The notes under the pieces are model-generated. The model saw only the letters and a list, made by a program, of their open reading frames with translations. It did no database searches and was not told the DNA's origin. From Candidatus Pacearchaeota archaeon (lineage in GTDB: Archaea; Nanobdellota; Nanobdellia; Pacearchaeales; GW2011-AR1): a DNA stretch of 34,115 nt. Each line of letters starts with the position of its first letter. The stretch's first letter is position 1. The position numbers and the translations under genes were made by a program. The DNA is taken from NCBI GenBank assembly GCA_018304045.1, contig JAGVWZ010000015.1, positions 1-34,115 of the forward strand, written 5' to 3'. Below, in pieces: positions 25,378-33,359 of the stretch.

Positions 25378-26568
25378 TTGAAATTCGCACACATAGCAGA
25401 TAGTCATCTTGGAGGTTGGAGACAGCCAGAATTACAGCTCCTTAATTTAGAATCCTTTAGAGTAGCCATAGATACTTGTATTAATGAAAAAGTAGAATTT
25501 ATTCTATTTTCAGGAGATTTATTTGACTCTGCATTTCCACCAATAGAAACATTAAAAGAAACTTTTAATGAATTCAGAAAATTAAAAGAAGCAGGCATAA
25601 AATCATTCATAATAGCAGGAAGCCATGATTATTCTGTTTCAGGAAAAACATTTTTAGATGTACTTGAAAAAGCAGGATTCTGTGAAATATGCAAATATGA
25701 ACTTGATGAAGTAAATAATAAAATAATTCTCAAGCCATCTATATTCAAATCCAATTATATCTATGGCTATCCTGGAAAAAAATCAGGGCTTGAAATCCAG
25801 GATTTAAGAAAAATAGAAATAAAAGAAGATTATTCTAATTATTTCAGGATTTTAATGCTTCATACAACAATAACTGAAGTTGCTGAAAGTCTGCCCATAG
25901 AAACAATAGACCTTTCTTTAATGCCAAAAGCAGACTACTATGCACTTGGACACATACATGTTGATTTTGAAAAAGAAATCAATGGAAAACCCGCAATATA
26001 CGGAGGCCCAACCTTTCCTAATAATTTCAAAGAACTAGAAGAACTAAAATACGGTTCTTTTTACATTATAACAATAGAAGGATTTACAAAAATAACAAAA
26101 AAAGAAATAAAATTAAAAGAAGTAGAATTAGTTGAAATAAACATTGAAAATTCATTAAAAGGAACAGAAAAGATTCTAAATGAACTTGAAAAAAAAAATA
26201 TTAAAGACAAGATAGTTCTTTTAAAAATATATGGAAAATTAAAAGAGGGAAAAATATCAGATATAAAATTCCAGGAAATAGAAGATTACTTGAAAAAAGT
26301 AAATGCTTATTCTTTTTTAAAAAACATTTCTAAACTTGAGATTGAAAAAGAAGGTTTTGAACCTCAAATGCAAACAGGAGAAATGGAAAATGTAGAAGAA
26401 ATTTTAGTTAAAAGATATGAAAAAGAAAATCCATCTAACTTCAATGAATATATTTTTCCACTTATAGAATCTTTAAGTCTAGAAAAACAAGAAGGAGAAA
26501 CATCTAATATTTTTGAATCTCGTTTAGTCTCTGAAATAAACAAAGTTATGGAATTAGATTTACAATGA
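25378..26568 (+). CDS. mre11: DNA double-strand break repair nuclease Mre11
   Basis: A 396-aa manganese-dependent nuclease that works with Rad50 on DNA ends. Phosphodiesterase motifs: 'HIADSHLGG' (I), 'FSGDLFDSA' (II), 'IAGSHDY' (III, usually GNHD; here Asn is replaced by Ser), 'LMLHTT' and 'YALGHIHVD' (IV-V). A capping domain and a Rad50-binding C-terminus follow. The start codon is TTG, the only in-frame start that gives the family N-terminus MKFAHIADSHLG. rad50 follows 112 bp downstream. HerA and NurA, frequent partners in archaea, are not in the window. Confidence 0.95.
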   Translation: MKFAHIADSHLGGWRQPELQLLNLESFRVAIDTCINEKVEFILFSGDLFDSAFPPIETLKETFNEFRKLKEAGIKSFIIAGSHDYSVSGKTFLDVLEKAGFCEICKYELDEVNNKIILKPSIFKSNYIYGYPGKKSGLEIQDLRKIEIKEDYSNYFRILMLHTTITEVAESLPIETIDLSLMPKADYYALGHIHVDFEKEINGKPAIYGGPTFPNNFKELEELKYGSFYIITIEGFTKITKKEIKLKEVELVEINIENSLKGTEKILNELEKKNIKDKIVLLKIYGKLKEGKISDIKFQEIEDYLKKVNAYSFLKNISKLEIEKEGFEPQMQTGEMENVEEILVKRYEKENPSNFNEYIFPLIESLSLEKQEGETSNIFESRLVSEINKVMELDLQ

Positions 26569-26605
26569 TTAATGAATATATAAAAAATAAACAAAGACAA
26601 AAAAT

Positions 26606-26680
26606 CCTGGGTTCAACAGTCATGTTAATGACTGTAAATTTAGGAGGTGACTTGTTATGGAACCCTAGGTTCATACGAAT
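26606..26680 (+). promoter_or_regulatory. rad50 leader with perfect SD, 3-codon ORF and nested stems
   Basis: An outer stem CCTGGGTTC/GAACCCTAGG (26606-26614 with 26660-26669) encloses a perfect hairpin ACAGTCAT/ATGACTGT (26616-26635) and the sequence AGGAGGTGA (26642-26650), a 9-nt match to the 16S 3' end. Six bases on is ATG GAA CCC TAG, in frame with rad50, whose own ATG comes 12 nt after the TAG. rad50 itself has no SD. Confidence 0.65.
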
Positions 26681-28729
26681 ATGATCCTAAAAAAACTTTT
26701 AATAGAAAATTTAAGAAGCTATGAAAGGCAAGAAGTTAGTTTTCCAAAAGGATCTGTATTATTGTCAGGAGACATAGGTTCTGGAAAAACAACAATTCTA
26801 ATGGCAATTGAATTTGCTTTATTTGGACTTCAACCAAGCCAAAAAGCCACTGCTCTTTTAAGAAGTGGGTCTGATAATGCAAAAGTTGTGTTAGAATTTG
26901 AAATTGAAGAGAAAACAATAATAATTGAAAGAACTCTAAAAAGAGGAAAAAAATCCATTTCCCAAGAATATGCAACAATTACAGTTGATGATGAAAAATT
27001 TGAAGGAAGTATAACAGAAGTTAAGGATAAAATCCTAAAATTATTAAACTATCCATCTGAATTCTCTAAAAAAACCAATCTTCTCTACAAATATACTGTT
27101 TACACACCACAAGAAGAAATGAAACAAATCATACTTGAACCAGGAGAAATAAGACTCAATGTACTAAGACATGTTTTTGGCATTGATAAATATAAAAGAA
27201 TTGAAGAAAACGCCCTAATCCTGACTGGAAAATTGAGAGAAAAAATAAGAATAAATGAAGGAATGATTTACGATTTAGAAGACCATAAAGAGCTATTGAT
27301 AAAAAAACAAGAATATCTTTTAATCTCTAAAGAAAATCAAAAAGTAACTAATGTTAACTATGAAAAAGCTTCTAAAGAAAGAGAAATAAAAGAAGATTCA
27401 ATAAAAGAAATACAGGAAAAAATAAGTGATAAAAAGGCCTTTGAAAATGAAAAATCAAAATCATTGGTTTTAATCTCTGAAAAAAATCAACAAATAATTG
27501 GACTAAAAAATAACATAAGATCACTACAACTGCAAATTGAAGAAGCAAAAAAAAGTTCCTTTAACCTAGAAGAATTTAATTCATTAAATGAAAGAATAAA
27601 TTTTCAAAACTCAAAAGAAGAAACTCTTCAAAAAGAATATATCCAGATAATAGGTAAAATAAATTCAGAAGAATCAAGAAAAAAAGAACTAGAGACTTTA
27701 AAAGTTAAAATAATTGGATTAGATAAGTGTCCGACATGTCTTCAGGAAGTAGCAGAAGATTATAAAAAAAATATTCTATATAAAACAACAGATGAAATAG
27801 GATTAACAAAAACTTCTTTAGATGACCTATTAAAATCTAAAAAATCAATTTCTGAGCAACTAGAGTCTATAAAAAATGCAAAAGAAGAGCTAAAAACAAA
27901 AAAATCAGCTCTTGAACTATTAAAAATAAAAATGGAAAATCTAATAGAAAAGGAAAAAAGAATATTTGAAATAGAACAGCAGAAACAGCTATTGGAAAAA
28001 GACATAGAACTATTATCAAAGCATGTAAGAACAATTGATATCTCAATTTCAGAATTTTCAAAATATGATTCTATGTTTGAAACCATAAGTAAGGAATTAA
28101 TTGAATCAAAAAAATATGAAAATTCCTGTGCAATAAAACTAGCAGAAATAAATAAGGAAATACAATTATTAGAGCAACAAATAAAAGAAAAAGAACAGGA
28201 AATAGAGAAAAAAGAATTATTAAAGAAAAAAATCGAAAGAATAAGGGAAGTAGAATACTGGATATCTGAAAAATTCATAAATCTGGTTTTGTTCACAGAA
28301 AAACAAGTAATGATGAGGCTAAAAGATGAATTTTCAAAATTATTTTCAAAATGGTTTTCAATTCTTGTTTCAGAAACTTTATCTGCAAAATTAGATGACG
28401 ATTTCTCCCCAATAATAGAACAACAGGACTATGAACTGGATTATTCTTTCCTATCTGGCGGAGAAAGAACAGCAATTGCCCTAGCTTACAGACTTTCTCT
28501 AAATCAAGTCATAAACTCCCTATTAAGCAACATAAAAACAAGAAGTCTGGTAATACTTGATGAGCCCACAGATGGTTTCTCATCCCAACAATTAGACAAA
28601 ATGCAAGATGTACTCAATCAATTAGATGTTGAACAATTAATTCTAGTATCCCATGAACAAAAAATAGAAGGTTTTGTTGATAATATCATAAGGATAAATA
28701 AAGAGAACAATATAACAAGGATTGAATGA
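26681..28729 (+). CDS. rad50: DNA double-strand break repair ATPase Rad50
   Basis: A 682-aa SMC-like ATPase. Walker A 'GDIGSGKTT' is near residues 31-38, and 'YTPQEEMKQIIL' is close to the Q-loop. Long Lys/Glu coiled coils run from about 170 to 570, broken by the zinc hook 'CPTC' at about 350-353. The ABC signature 'LSGGERTAIALAYR' is near 590, Walker B 'LVILDEPTDG' near 623, and the H-loop is in 'LVSHEQ'. It is shorter than most archaeal Rad50 (about 850-900) because the coils are short. The start MILKKLLIENLRSY fits the family. It is co-directional with mre11. Confidence 0.96.
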   Translation: MILKKLLIENLRSYERQEVSFPKGSVLLSGDIGSGKTTILMAIEFALFGLQPSQKATALLRSGSDNAKVVLEFEIEEKTIIIERTLKRGKKSISQEYATITVDDEKFEGSITEVKDKILKLLNYPSEFSKKTNLLYKYTVYTPQEEMKQIILEPGEIRLNVLRHVFGIDKYKRIEENALILTGKLREKIRINEGMIYDLEDHKELLIKKQEYLLISKENQKVTNVNYEKASKEREIKEDSIKEIQEKISDKKAFENEKSKSLVLISEKNQQIIGLKNNIRSLQLQIEEAKKSSFNLEEFNSLNERINFQNSKEETLQKEYIQIIGKINSEESRKKELETLKVKIIGLDKCPTCLQEVAEDYKKNILYKTTDEIGLTKTSLDDLLKSKKSISEQLESIKNAKEELKTKKSALELLKIKMENLIEKEKRIFEIEQQKQLLEKDIELLSKHVRTIDISISEFSKYDSMFETISKELIESKKYENSCAIKLAEINKEIQLLEQQIKEKEQEIEKKELLKKKIERIREVEYWISEKFINLVLFTEKQVMMRLKDEFSKLFSKWFSILVSETLSAKLDDDFSPIIEQQDYELDYSFLSGGERTAIALAYRLSLNQVINSLLSNIKTRSLVILDEPTDGFSSQQLDKMQDVLNQLDVEQLILVSHEQKIEGFVDNIIRINKENNITRIE

Positions 28730-28739
28730 GTATAAGTTC

Positions 28740-28769
28740 TTATAAATTTTACATGCGTAAAATTTATAA
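28740..28769. other. 30-bp near-perfect palindrome after rad50
   Basis: TATAAATTTTAC-ATGC-GTAAAATTTATA: a stem of at least 12 bp beginning about 12 bp after the rad50 stop. There is no T-tract directly after it, so it is not a standard archaeal terminator. It could be a transcript 3' end stabiliser or a protein-binding site. Confidence 0.6.
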
Positions 28770-28807
28770 ACCCTCTATTCTCTAAATAATTATAAATTCT
28801 AAATGAG

Positions 28808-28816
28808 TTATAAATT
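28808..28816 (+). promoter_or_regulatory. TATA box of psmB
   Basis: TTATAAATT 22-30 bp before the ATG. Confidence 0.6.
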
Positions 28817-28837
28817 ATCAAGGAATTTTATAATAAA

Positions 28838-29530
28838 ATGGATGAAGACTTAAAAAACAATATTCTAAAAACAGGGACAACCATACTTGGAATAGTATGT
28901 AAGGATGGGATAGTCATGGCTTCTGATAGAAGAACTACTGCAGGATCAATAGTGATGGGAAAGACAGTTCAAAAAACAGTAAAGATAAATGATTATTTAG
29001 TTACTTCTGGAACAGGTATGGCTTCTGATATAGAAATGCAAAAAAAAGTTATAGCTGCAGAATTAAAATTAAAAGAATTAAAATCTAAAAAAAGACCATC
29101 AATAAAGGAAGCTGCAAATCTTATAGGAATGATGACCTACAGAAACGTAAGACAACCTTCAATGGTGCCATCAATTGTAGGAACACTTGTTGGTGGATTT
29201 AATGAAGATGGAACTTTTGAATTATACACAATAGAACCTGCTGGAACTGCCATGAAAGTTGATGACTATGATGCAAATTTTGGCTCAGGAATGCCCTATG
29301 TTTTAGGATTATTAGAAAGACAATATGACGAAAATATGGCTGTAAAAGAAGGAGTAGAATTAGCAAAAGAAGCAATAAAATCCTCAACTCAAAGAGATAC
29401 TGGGAGTGGAAATGGAATCGATGTGTTTACAATAACAAAAAAAGAAATAAAACATGAAGTAGCTCAGGAAATAGCTCCAGAGTATAAAGATATCAAAGGA
29501 AAACCCCGAACAAATAGTTTTAAAGATTAA
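28838..29530 (+). CDS. psmB: 20S proteasome subunit beta
   Basis: A 230-aa catalytic threonine protease subunit. A short propeptide MDEDLKNNILKTG (1-13) precedes the autolytic Gly-Thr junction. The mature chain begins TTILGIVCKDG, with catalytic Thr1, Asp17 ('ASDRR') and Lys33 all in place by count. 'GSGMPYVLGLLERQYDENM' and 'DTGSGNGIDVFTI' are also family features. The C-terminus has about 20 extra polar residues. It stands alone, away from psmA, as is usual in archaea. Confidence 0.97.
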   Translation: MDEDLKNNILKTGTTILGIVCKDGIVMASDRRTTAGSIVMGKTVQKTVKINDYLVTSGTGMASDIEMQKKVIAAELKLKELKSKKRPSIKEAANLIGMMTYRNVRQPSMVPSIVGTLVGGFNEDGTFELYTIEPAGTAMKVDDYDANFGSGMPYVLGLLERQYDENMAVKEGVELAKEAIKSSTQRDTGSGNGIDVFTITKKEIKHEVAQEIAPEYKDIKGKPRTNSFKD

Positions 29531-29548
29531 AATAAAATAAGAGGGGTG

Positions 29549-29753
29549 TTGGATAAATAATTTTATTCAATTATAGTAAATAACTTAAATAACAGGAGAT
29601 AATATAGTTATTTGCTGGATAGGAAATGACATAGAAAATATACAAAAATTAATGTTATTTCCTATAATTATAAATTAATCAAATTAATAGATAATAAAGA
29701 CAAAAAATTATAGAGAAGCATAACAAGCTATTCTGCATATATAATTTGTCTTA
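29549..29753 (+). ncRNA. Four consecutive hairpins between psmB and aCPSF1, candidate structured RNA
   Basis: Stems: TTGGATAAA/TTTATTCAA (29549-29570); a 10-bp stem AGTAAATAAC/GTTATTTGCT (29575-29584 with 29607-29616); a 14-bp stem ATAGGAAATGACAT/ATGTTATTTCCTAT (29619-29632 with 29652-29665); and TAAGACA..ATTATA/TATAATTTGTCTTA (about 29696-29712 with 29740-29753). No ORF over 60 codons is present. It may be a psmB 3' region, an independent RNA or a regulatory leader. Confidence 0.45.
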
Positions 29754-29775
29754 CCTACATTAACAATATTAAAAA

Positions 29776-29783
29776 TATATAAA
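29776..29783 (+). promoter_or_regulatory. TATA box of the aCPSF1 gene
   Basis: TATATAAA 25-32 bp before the ATG; the transcript is probably leaderless. Confidence 0.65.
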
Positions 29784-29807
29784 GTAAAAAAATAGAAACA
29801 AAATAAC

Positions 29808-31697
29808 ATGTCAGACATTCTAAAAGATATACAAAACGACTTACCTAAAGGTCTAATTAGCAGTGCAAATTTTGAAGGAGCAAACATAGTTCTCTATACA
29901 GATGACATTGAATTTTTTAAAGACAATCAAGGAAAAATAAAAGAACTTGTAAACAAGTTCAAAAAAAGAGTAGAATTAAGAGCAGATGAAAAACTTCTAA
30001 AATCAGAAGAAGAAACACGGAAATTAATAAAAGATATAATTCCCGTTGAAGCAGAAGTTACAGAAATTTTATTTGATGCCCAAAGAAGCATAGTTGTTAT
30101 AGAAGCAAAAAAACCAGGATTAGTAATTGGAAAAGAAGGTTCTATTTTGAAAGAAGTTAAAGACCAAACCCTTTGGATTCCAGAAGTTCAAAGAAGCCCT
30201 GCAATTCAAAGTAAAATTACAGAAAATATTCGTGCTGTTTTGTATCAGACCAATAATTCAAGAAAAAAATTTCTTAACTCTGTTGGAAAAAAAATCTACA
30301 AAGAATGGAATCCTGAAAAAGTAGAAGAGTGGATAAGAGTTACTTTTTTAGGTGGTGGAAGACAAGTTGGAAGGTCCTGTATACTTTTACAAACACCACA
30401 AACAAAAATACTTCTAGACTGTGGAATAAACGTAGCTGGAAAAGGAAAAGAAAAATTTCCATACCTAGATGTTTCTGAATTTAAAATAAATGAATTAGAT
30501 GCAATAATTTTATCCCATGCACACGTTGACCATAGCGGACTTATACCTTATTTATTTAAAATGGGTTATCAAGGGCCTGTTTACATGACTGCTCCAACAA
30601 GAGACATTGCAGCACTTCTTGCATTGGATTTTATAGGAGTTGCCCATAAACAAGCTTCCTCACCTTTATTTTCTTCAACAGACATAAAAGAAATGGTTAA
30701 ACACACTATTTGTTTGGATTACAATGAAGTTACTGATATTGCACCTGATATGAGGATAACCTTATATAATGCAGGCCATGCTTTAGGAAGTTCAATTGTT
30801 CATCTTAATATCGGCAATGGAGCCCATAATTTAGTTTATTCAGGAGATTATAAGTTTGACAGAACAAGATTGTTAGATAGGGCAGTTGCAAATTTTCCAA
30901 GGCTTGAAACTTTTATAACAGAAGCAACCTATGGTGGAAAAAATAATCTTCTGCCATCAAGAGCAGAAGCAGAAGAACAACTTTTAAATACCCTAAAAGA
31001 AACAATTGCAAAAGGTGGAAAAGTTCTTATTCCAGAATTAGGATTAGGAAGAGCCCAGGAAACAATGTTAATTCTAGAAGAAGCAATGAGAACAAACAAA
31101 CTTCCAAAAGTTCCAATATACATAGATGGAATGATTTGGGATATTAATGGAATTCATACAGCATATCCTGATTTTCTTAACACAAACATAAGAAGAGATG
31201 TTTTTCAAGATAATAATCCATTTGTTTCAGATATGTTCAAAAGAATTGGTTCAGCTCAAGAAAGAAAACAAGTTATTGAAGGAGGCTCATGTGTTGTTCT
31301 TGCAACATCAGGAATGCTTCAAGGAGGAGCTTCAGTAGAATACTTCAGGCATTTTAGCCAAAGTAAAGATAATAAAATATGTTTTGTCTGCTATCAAGGA
31401 ACAGGTTCTTTAGGAAGGCAAATCCAAGATGGAATTAAACAAATACAAATGAATGTAGAAGGAAATGAAGAAAATATAGACGTGAATATGGAAGTTATTA
31501 CAATTGATGGTCTTTCAGCCCATGCAGGAAGAAAAGAACTTCTTGATTTCATAAACAGAGTTCAGCCAAAACCCAATAGAATAATAATCAACCATGGAGA
31601 GCAATCAAGATGCTTAGATTTAGCATCTTCTTTATACAAATTACACCACATTGAAACAAATGTTCCTCGTAATTTAGAGACTATAAGGCTAAGATAA
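29808..31697 (+). CDS. aCPSF1 / FttA, KH-domain beta-CASP ribonuclease
   Basis: 629 aa. The archaeal CPSF73 homologue that cleaves nascent RNA at U-rich sites and drives factor-dependent transcription termination. Two N-terminal KH domains (about 1-145) include the GxxG loop in 'PGLVIGKEGSILKEV'. The metallo-beta-lactamase core opens with 'FLGGGRQVGRSCILLQT' and has 'SHAHVDHSGLIP' near 237. 'NAGHALGSSIV' and 'YSGDYKFD' are motifs 3-4. The beta-CASP domain ends in 'DGLSAHAGRKELLDF' and 'IINHGEQS'. Length is typical (about 635). The last seven codons and stop are duplicated 520 bp downstream. Confidence 0.96.
   Translation: MSDILKDIQNDLPKGLISSANFEGANIVLYTDDIEFFKDNQGKIKELVNKFKKRVELRADEKLLKSEEETRKLIKDIIPVEAEVTEILFDAQRSIVVIEAKKPGLVIGKEGSILKEVKDQTLWIPEVQRSPAIQSKITENIRAVLYQTNNSRKKFLNSVGKKIYKEWNPEKVEEWIRVTFLGGGRQVGRSCILLQTPQTKILLDCGINVAGKGKEKFPYLDVSEFKINELDAIILSHAHVDHSGLIPYLFKMGYQGPVYMTAPTRDIAALLALDFIGVAHKQASSPLFSSTDIKEMVKHTICLDYNEVTDIAPDMRITLYNAGHALGSSIVHLNIGNGAHNLVYSGDYKFDRTRLLDRAVANFPRLETFITEATYGGKNNLLPSRAEAEEQLLNTLKETIAKGGKVLIPELGLGRAQETMLILEEAMRTNKLPKVPIYIDGMIWDINGIHTAYPDFLNTNIRRDVFQDNNPFVSDMFKRIGSAQERKQVIEGGSCVVLATSGMLQGGASVEYFRHFSQSKDNKICFVCYQGTGSLGRQIQDGIKQIQMNVEGNEENIDVNMEVITIDGLSAHAGRKELLDFINRVQPKPNRIIINHGEQSRCLDLASSLYKLHHIETNVPRNLETIRLR
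31677..31697. repeat. 21-bp direct repeat, left copy (3' end of aCPSF1)
   Basis: GAGACTATAAGGCTAAGATA plus A encodes the last residues ETIRLR and the stop. The same 21 bp occur at 32197-32217 outside any gene. Confidence 0.95.
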
Positions 31698-31760
31698 TTA
31701 ATATAAATATAAAAGAGATTAAACAGATAAATTTTTAAGGATTAAATTATTAATGTAAAC

Positions 31761-31928
31761 ATGGAAACTGAAATAAAAGATTTAAAAGAAGATATAAGAA
31801 AGCTAATCATAGATGTAGCAATAATTAAAAATACATTATTAAATGAGACTGAATTAACAGATTGGGCTAAAGAAGAGTTAAAAAAGGCAAGAATGGAAAA
31901 TGAATCTATCTCTCTTGAAGAGCTATGA
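31761..31928 (+). CDS. Antitoxin of a RelE-type pair (55 aa)
   Basis: Too short for the ORF track. The sequence METEIKDLKEDIRKLIIDVA continues to MENESISLEEL. It is almost entirely helical and acidic, as expected for the toxin-wrapping part of a RelB-like antitoxin; no DNA-binding motif is obvious. Its TGA overlaps the toxin ATG (ATGA), typical of type II pairs. 'AAGGA' lies upstream as a possible ribosome site. Similar 'LxxWAKEELKKAR..ESISLEEL' endings are common in archaeal RelB-like antitoxins. Confidence 0.8.
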   Translation: METEIKDLKEDIRKLIIDVAIIKNTLLNETELTDWAKEELKKARMENESISLEEL

Positions 31929-32179
31929 CATTTAAAATTGAATTCTCTATCCAAGCAACTAAATTTATAAGAGATTTGCCTAATAATTTAAAAGAGAGAA
32001 TAAAGAAAAAATTTATAGAAATTGCAGAAAATCCTTTTAGATATCTTGAGCATTTTGAAGGAGAAGATTGTTATAAATTAAGAATTGGAGATTATAGAGG
32101 CTTAATTGATGTAGATTTTGAAAAAAAGAGATTATTTGTTAGAGTATTTGATAAACGAGGGAGAATATATAAGAGATAA
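31925..32179 (+). CDS. RelE/ParE-family toxin (84 aa)
   Basis: Compact RelE fold: strand 'FKIEFSIQATKFIRDLP', helices 'NNLKERIKKKFIEIAENP', then the strand series 'CYKLRIGDYRGLIDVDFE' and 'RLFVRVFDKRGRIYKR'. The basic C-terminal residues (R in GDYR, the KR pairs) are those used by ribosome-dependent mRNA interferases of this family. It is coupled to the antitoxin by a 4-nt overlap. Whether it cuts mRNA or acts like ParE cannot be told from the sequence. Confidence 0.9.
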   Translation: MTFKIEFSIQATKFIRDLPNNLKERIKKKFIEIAENPFRYLEHFEGEDCYKLRIGDYRGLIDVDFEKKRLFVRVFDKRGRIYKR

Positions 32180-32196
32180 GCCAATATAAGGATCTC

Positions 32197-32217
32197 GAGA
32201 CTATAAGGCTAAGATAA
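32197..32217. repeat. 21-bp direct repeat, right copy
   Basis: Exact repeat of the end of the aCPSF1 gene, here without coding context. It lies 5 bp from the stop codon of the convergent gene. Confidence 0.95.
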
Positions 32218-32222
32218 AAATA

Positions 32223-33059
32223 TCATGCCGCCTTTTTTTCAGGTTCAGGAACATTTCTTTGTAAAATATTCCAGTAAGCACTTCCAGGTCCAAGCATAAC
32301 ATATCTTATTCTTCCACGTTCATGAAAAGCCCTTGTAGGTAAATGCCTTATATCCCTTCCCTGAGAATCTTTCATAAGAAGTCCATCAAAAGTCCTATAA
32401 AAGTCATATCGGGTTTGACTTGCTATATCTGCAAAACTACCATTTGGAGTTTCAGGAACCTCTCCCAGTTTACATCCTAATCCCAGACCTTGCATAATTT
32501 CCCTTCTTATTCTATCAACAACTTCGGTTCCATCACTAAACACTCTTTCCAATCTTCTGGCTAATTCATCAACATTTTGTTTTTCTTGATAATTGATTCC
32601 AATTAATCTTTGTAAAAGAGATTCTTGTACTCGGCTATCACTTGTTGTTAATAGCTCTTCAAATGAATCTAAATATTCCTTTTGTGCAGGATGAGGAACA
32701 TGAATCAATCCCCAATCATGAAGAAATAAATCTGCTCTCTTATCATCAGGTAATTCAACATGGGTCCAATAAAATCCTCTTTCTCCATCAGTAAGAATGA
32801 ACTTTCGACTTCCATCAAAATTTGTTCTTCTCATCAAAAATCTTTCATCTTGGTCTTGCCATCTTAGAATACATTCTGAATCTGGCCAATCATGAGTTCG
32901 GCTATATTTATTTTTTAAAGATCCATTAATAACAAAATGAGGTGCAACATCTTTAATCCAATAGGCCCAAGTATTACGAGTTACTTGAAAAGGAGTTTGA
33001 ACCCATAATTTTTCATCAGTTTCTCTTGCACATTGAAATCTTTGTTCAACCATAAACAA
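32223..33059 (-). CDS. Hypothetical soluble protein, Trp/Arg-rich (278 aa)
   Basis: No family is recognised. It has no signal peptide or membrane helix. Several Trp-containing strands dominate the first half ('NTWAYWIKDVAPHFVINGSL', 'CILRWQDQDERFLMRR', 'GFYWTHVELPDD'), a helical Arg/Glu-rich middle ('NVDELARRLERVFSDGTEVV') follows, and a further folded part ends in 'KKAA'. The amino-acid mix (more Trp, Arg, Asp and His, less Lys/Ile) differs from its neighbours and may reflect transfer or a distinct fold. Met1 or Met3 could be the start. It lies next to the toxin-antitoxin island. Confidence 0.75.
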   Translation of the reverse strand: MFMVEQRFQCARETDEKLWVQTPFQVTRNTWAYWIKDVAPHFVINGSLKNKYSRTHDWPDSECILRWQDQDERFLMRRTNFDGSRKFILTDGERGFYWTHVELPDDKRADLFLHDWGLIHVPHPAQKEYLDSFEELLTTSDSRVQESLLQRLIGINYQEKQNVDELARRLERVFSDGTEVVDRIRREIMQGLGLGCKLGEVPETPNGSFADIASQTRYDFYRTFDGLLMKDSQGRDIRHLPTRAFHERGRIRYVMLGPGSAYWNILQRNVPEPEKKAA

Positions 33060-33091
33060 TTAGAGATTTATTAATTTATAAGTATTATTAT

Positions 33092-33355
33092 ACAAAGAAA
33101 TAGATGAACATTTCAGATTATTTATGCACTAAAAGCAATTATTTTTACAAATATTTTAAAAGTTCATAAATTCACTTTTCTAAGAATTGATTTAATTTTT
33201 GAAGAGCAAGCATGTTTTTATGATGTAGGAAGTATATCTGTTTATTTACTTATCTAAGATACATGGAAGTTTTTCTTGAAAAATCTTCTCAATTAAATTT
33301 TGATGATACTAACCTGAGCTAATGAAATAAATGTTCATCTACTAACAAAGAAATA
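33092..33355. mobile_element. MITE-like element with 13-bp inverted ends and 11-bp direct repeats
   Basis: TAGATGAACATTT (33101-33113) and AAATGTTCATCTA (33329-33341) are perfect inverted repeats. ACAAAGAAATA occurs directly outside each end (33092-33102 and 33345-33355). The about 215 bp between them has no supported ORF. This is the architecture of a non-autonomous transposon with a target duplication. A long-range stem is the alternative. Confidence 0.55.
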
Positions 33356-33359
33356 CTAA

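Larger units (their letters stand above)
31698..32217. mobile_element. 520-bp toxin-antitoxin island bounded by 21-bp direct repeats
   Basis: The segment between the two copies of the aCPSF1 3' end contains only the antitoxin-toxin pair. A duplicated gene end with the host gene left intact is the outcome expected from site-specific integration or target duplication. No integrase or transposase is inside, so the agent is unknown. Confidence 0.6.

Noticed and set aside
27760-28296. 178-aa minus-strand ORF antisense to rad50
   Set aside because: It is a Ser/Phe/Ile-rich shadow of the Lys/Glu-rich coiled coil on the other strand.
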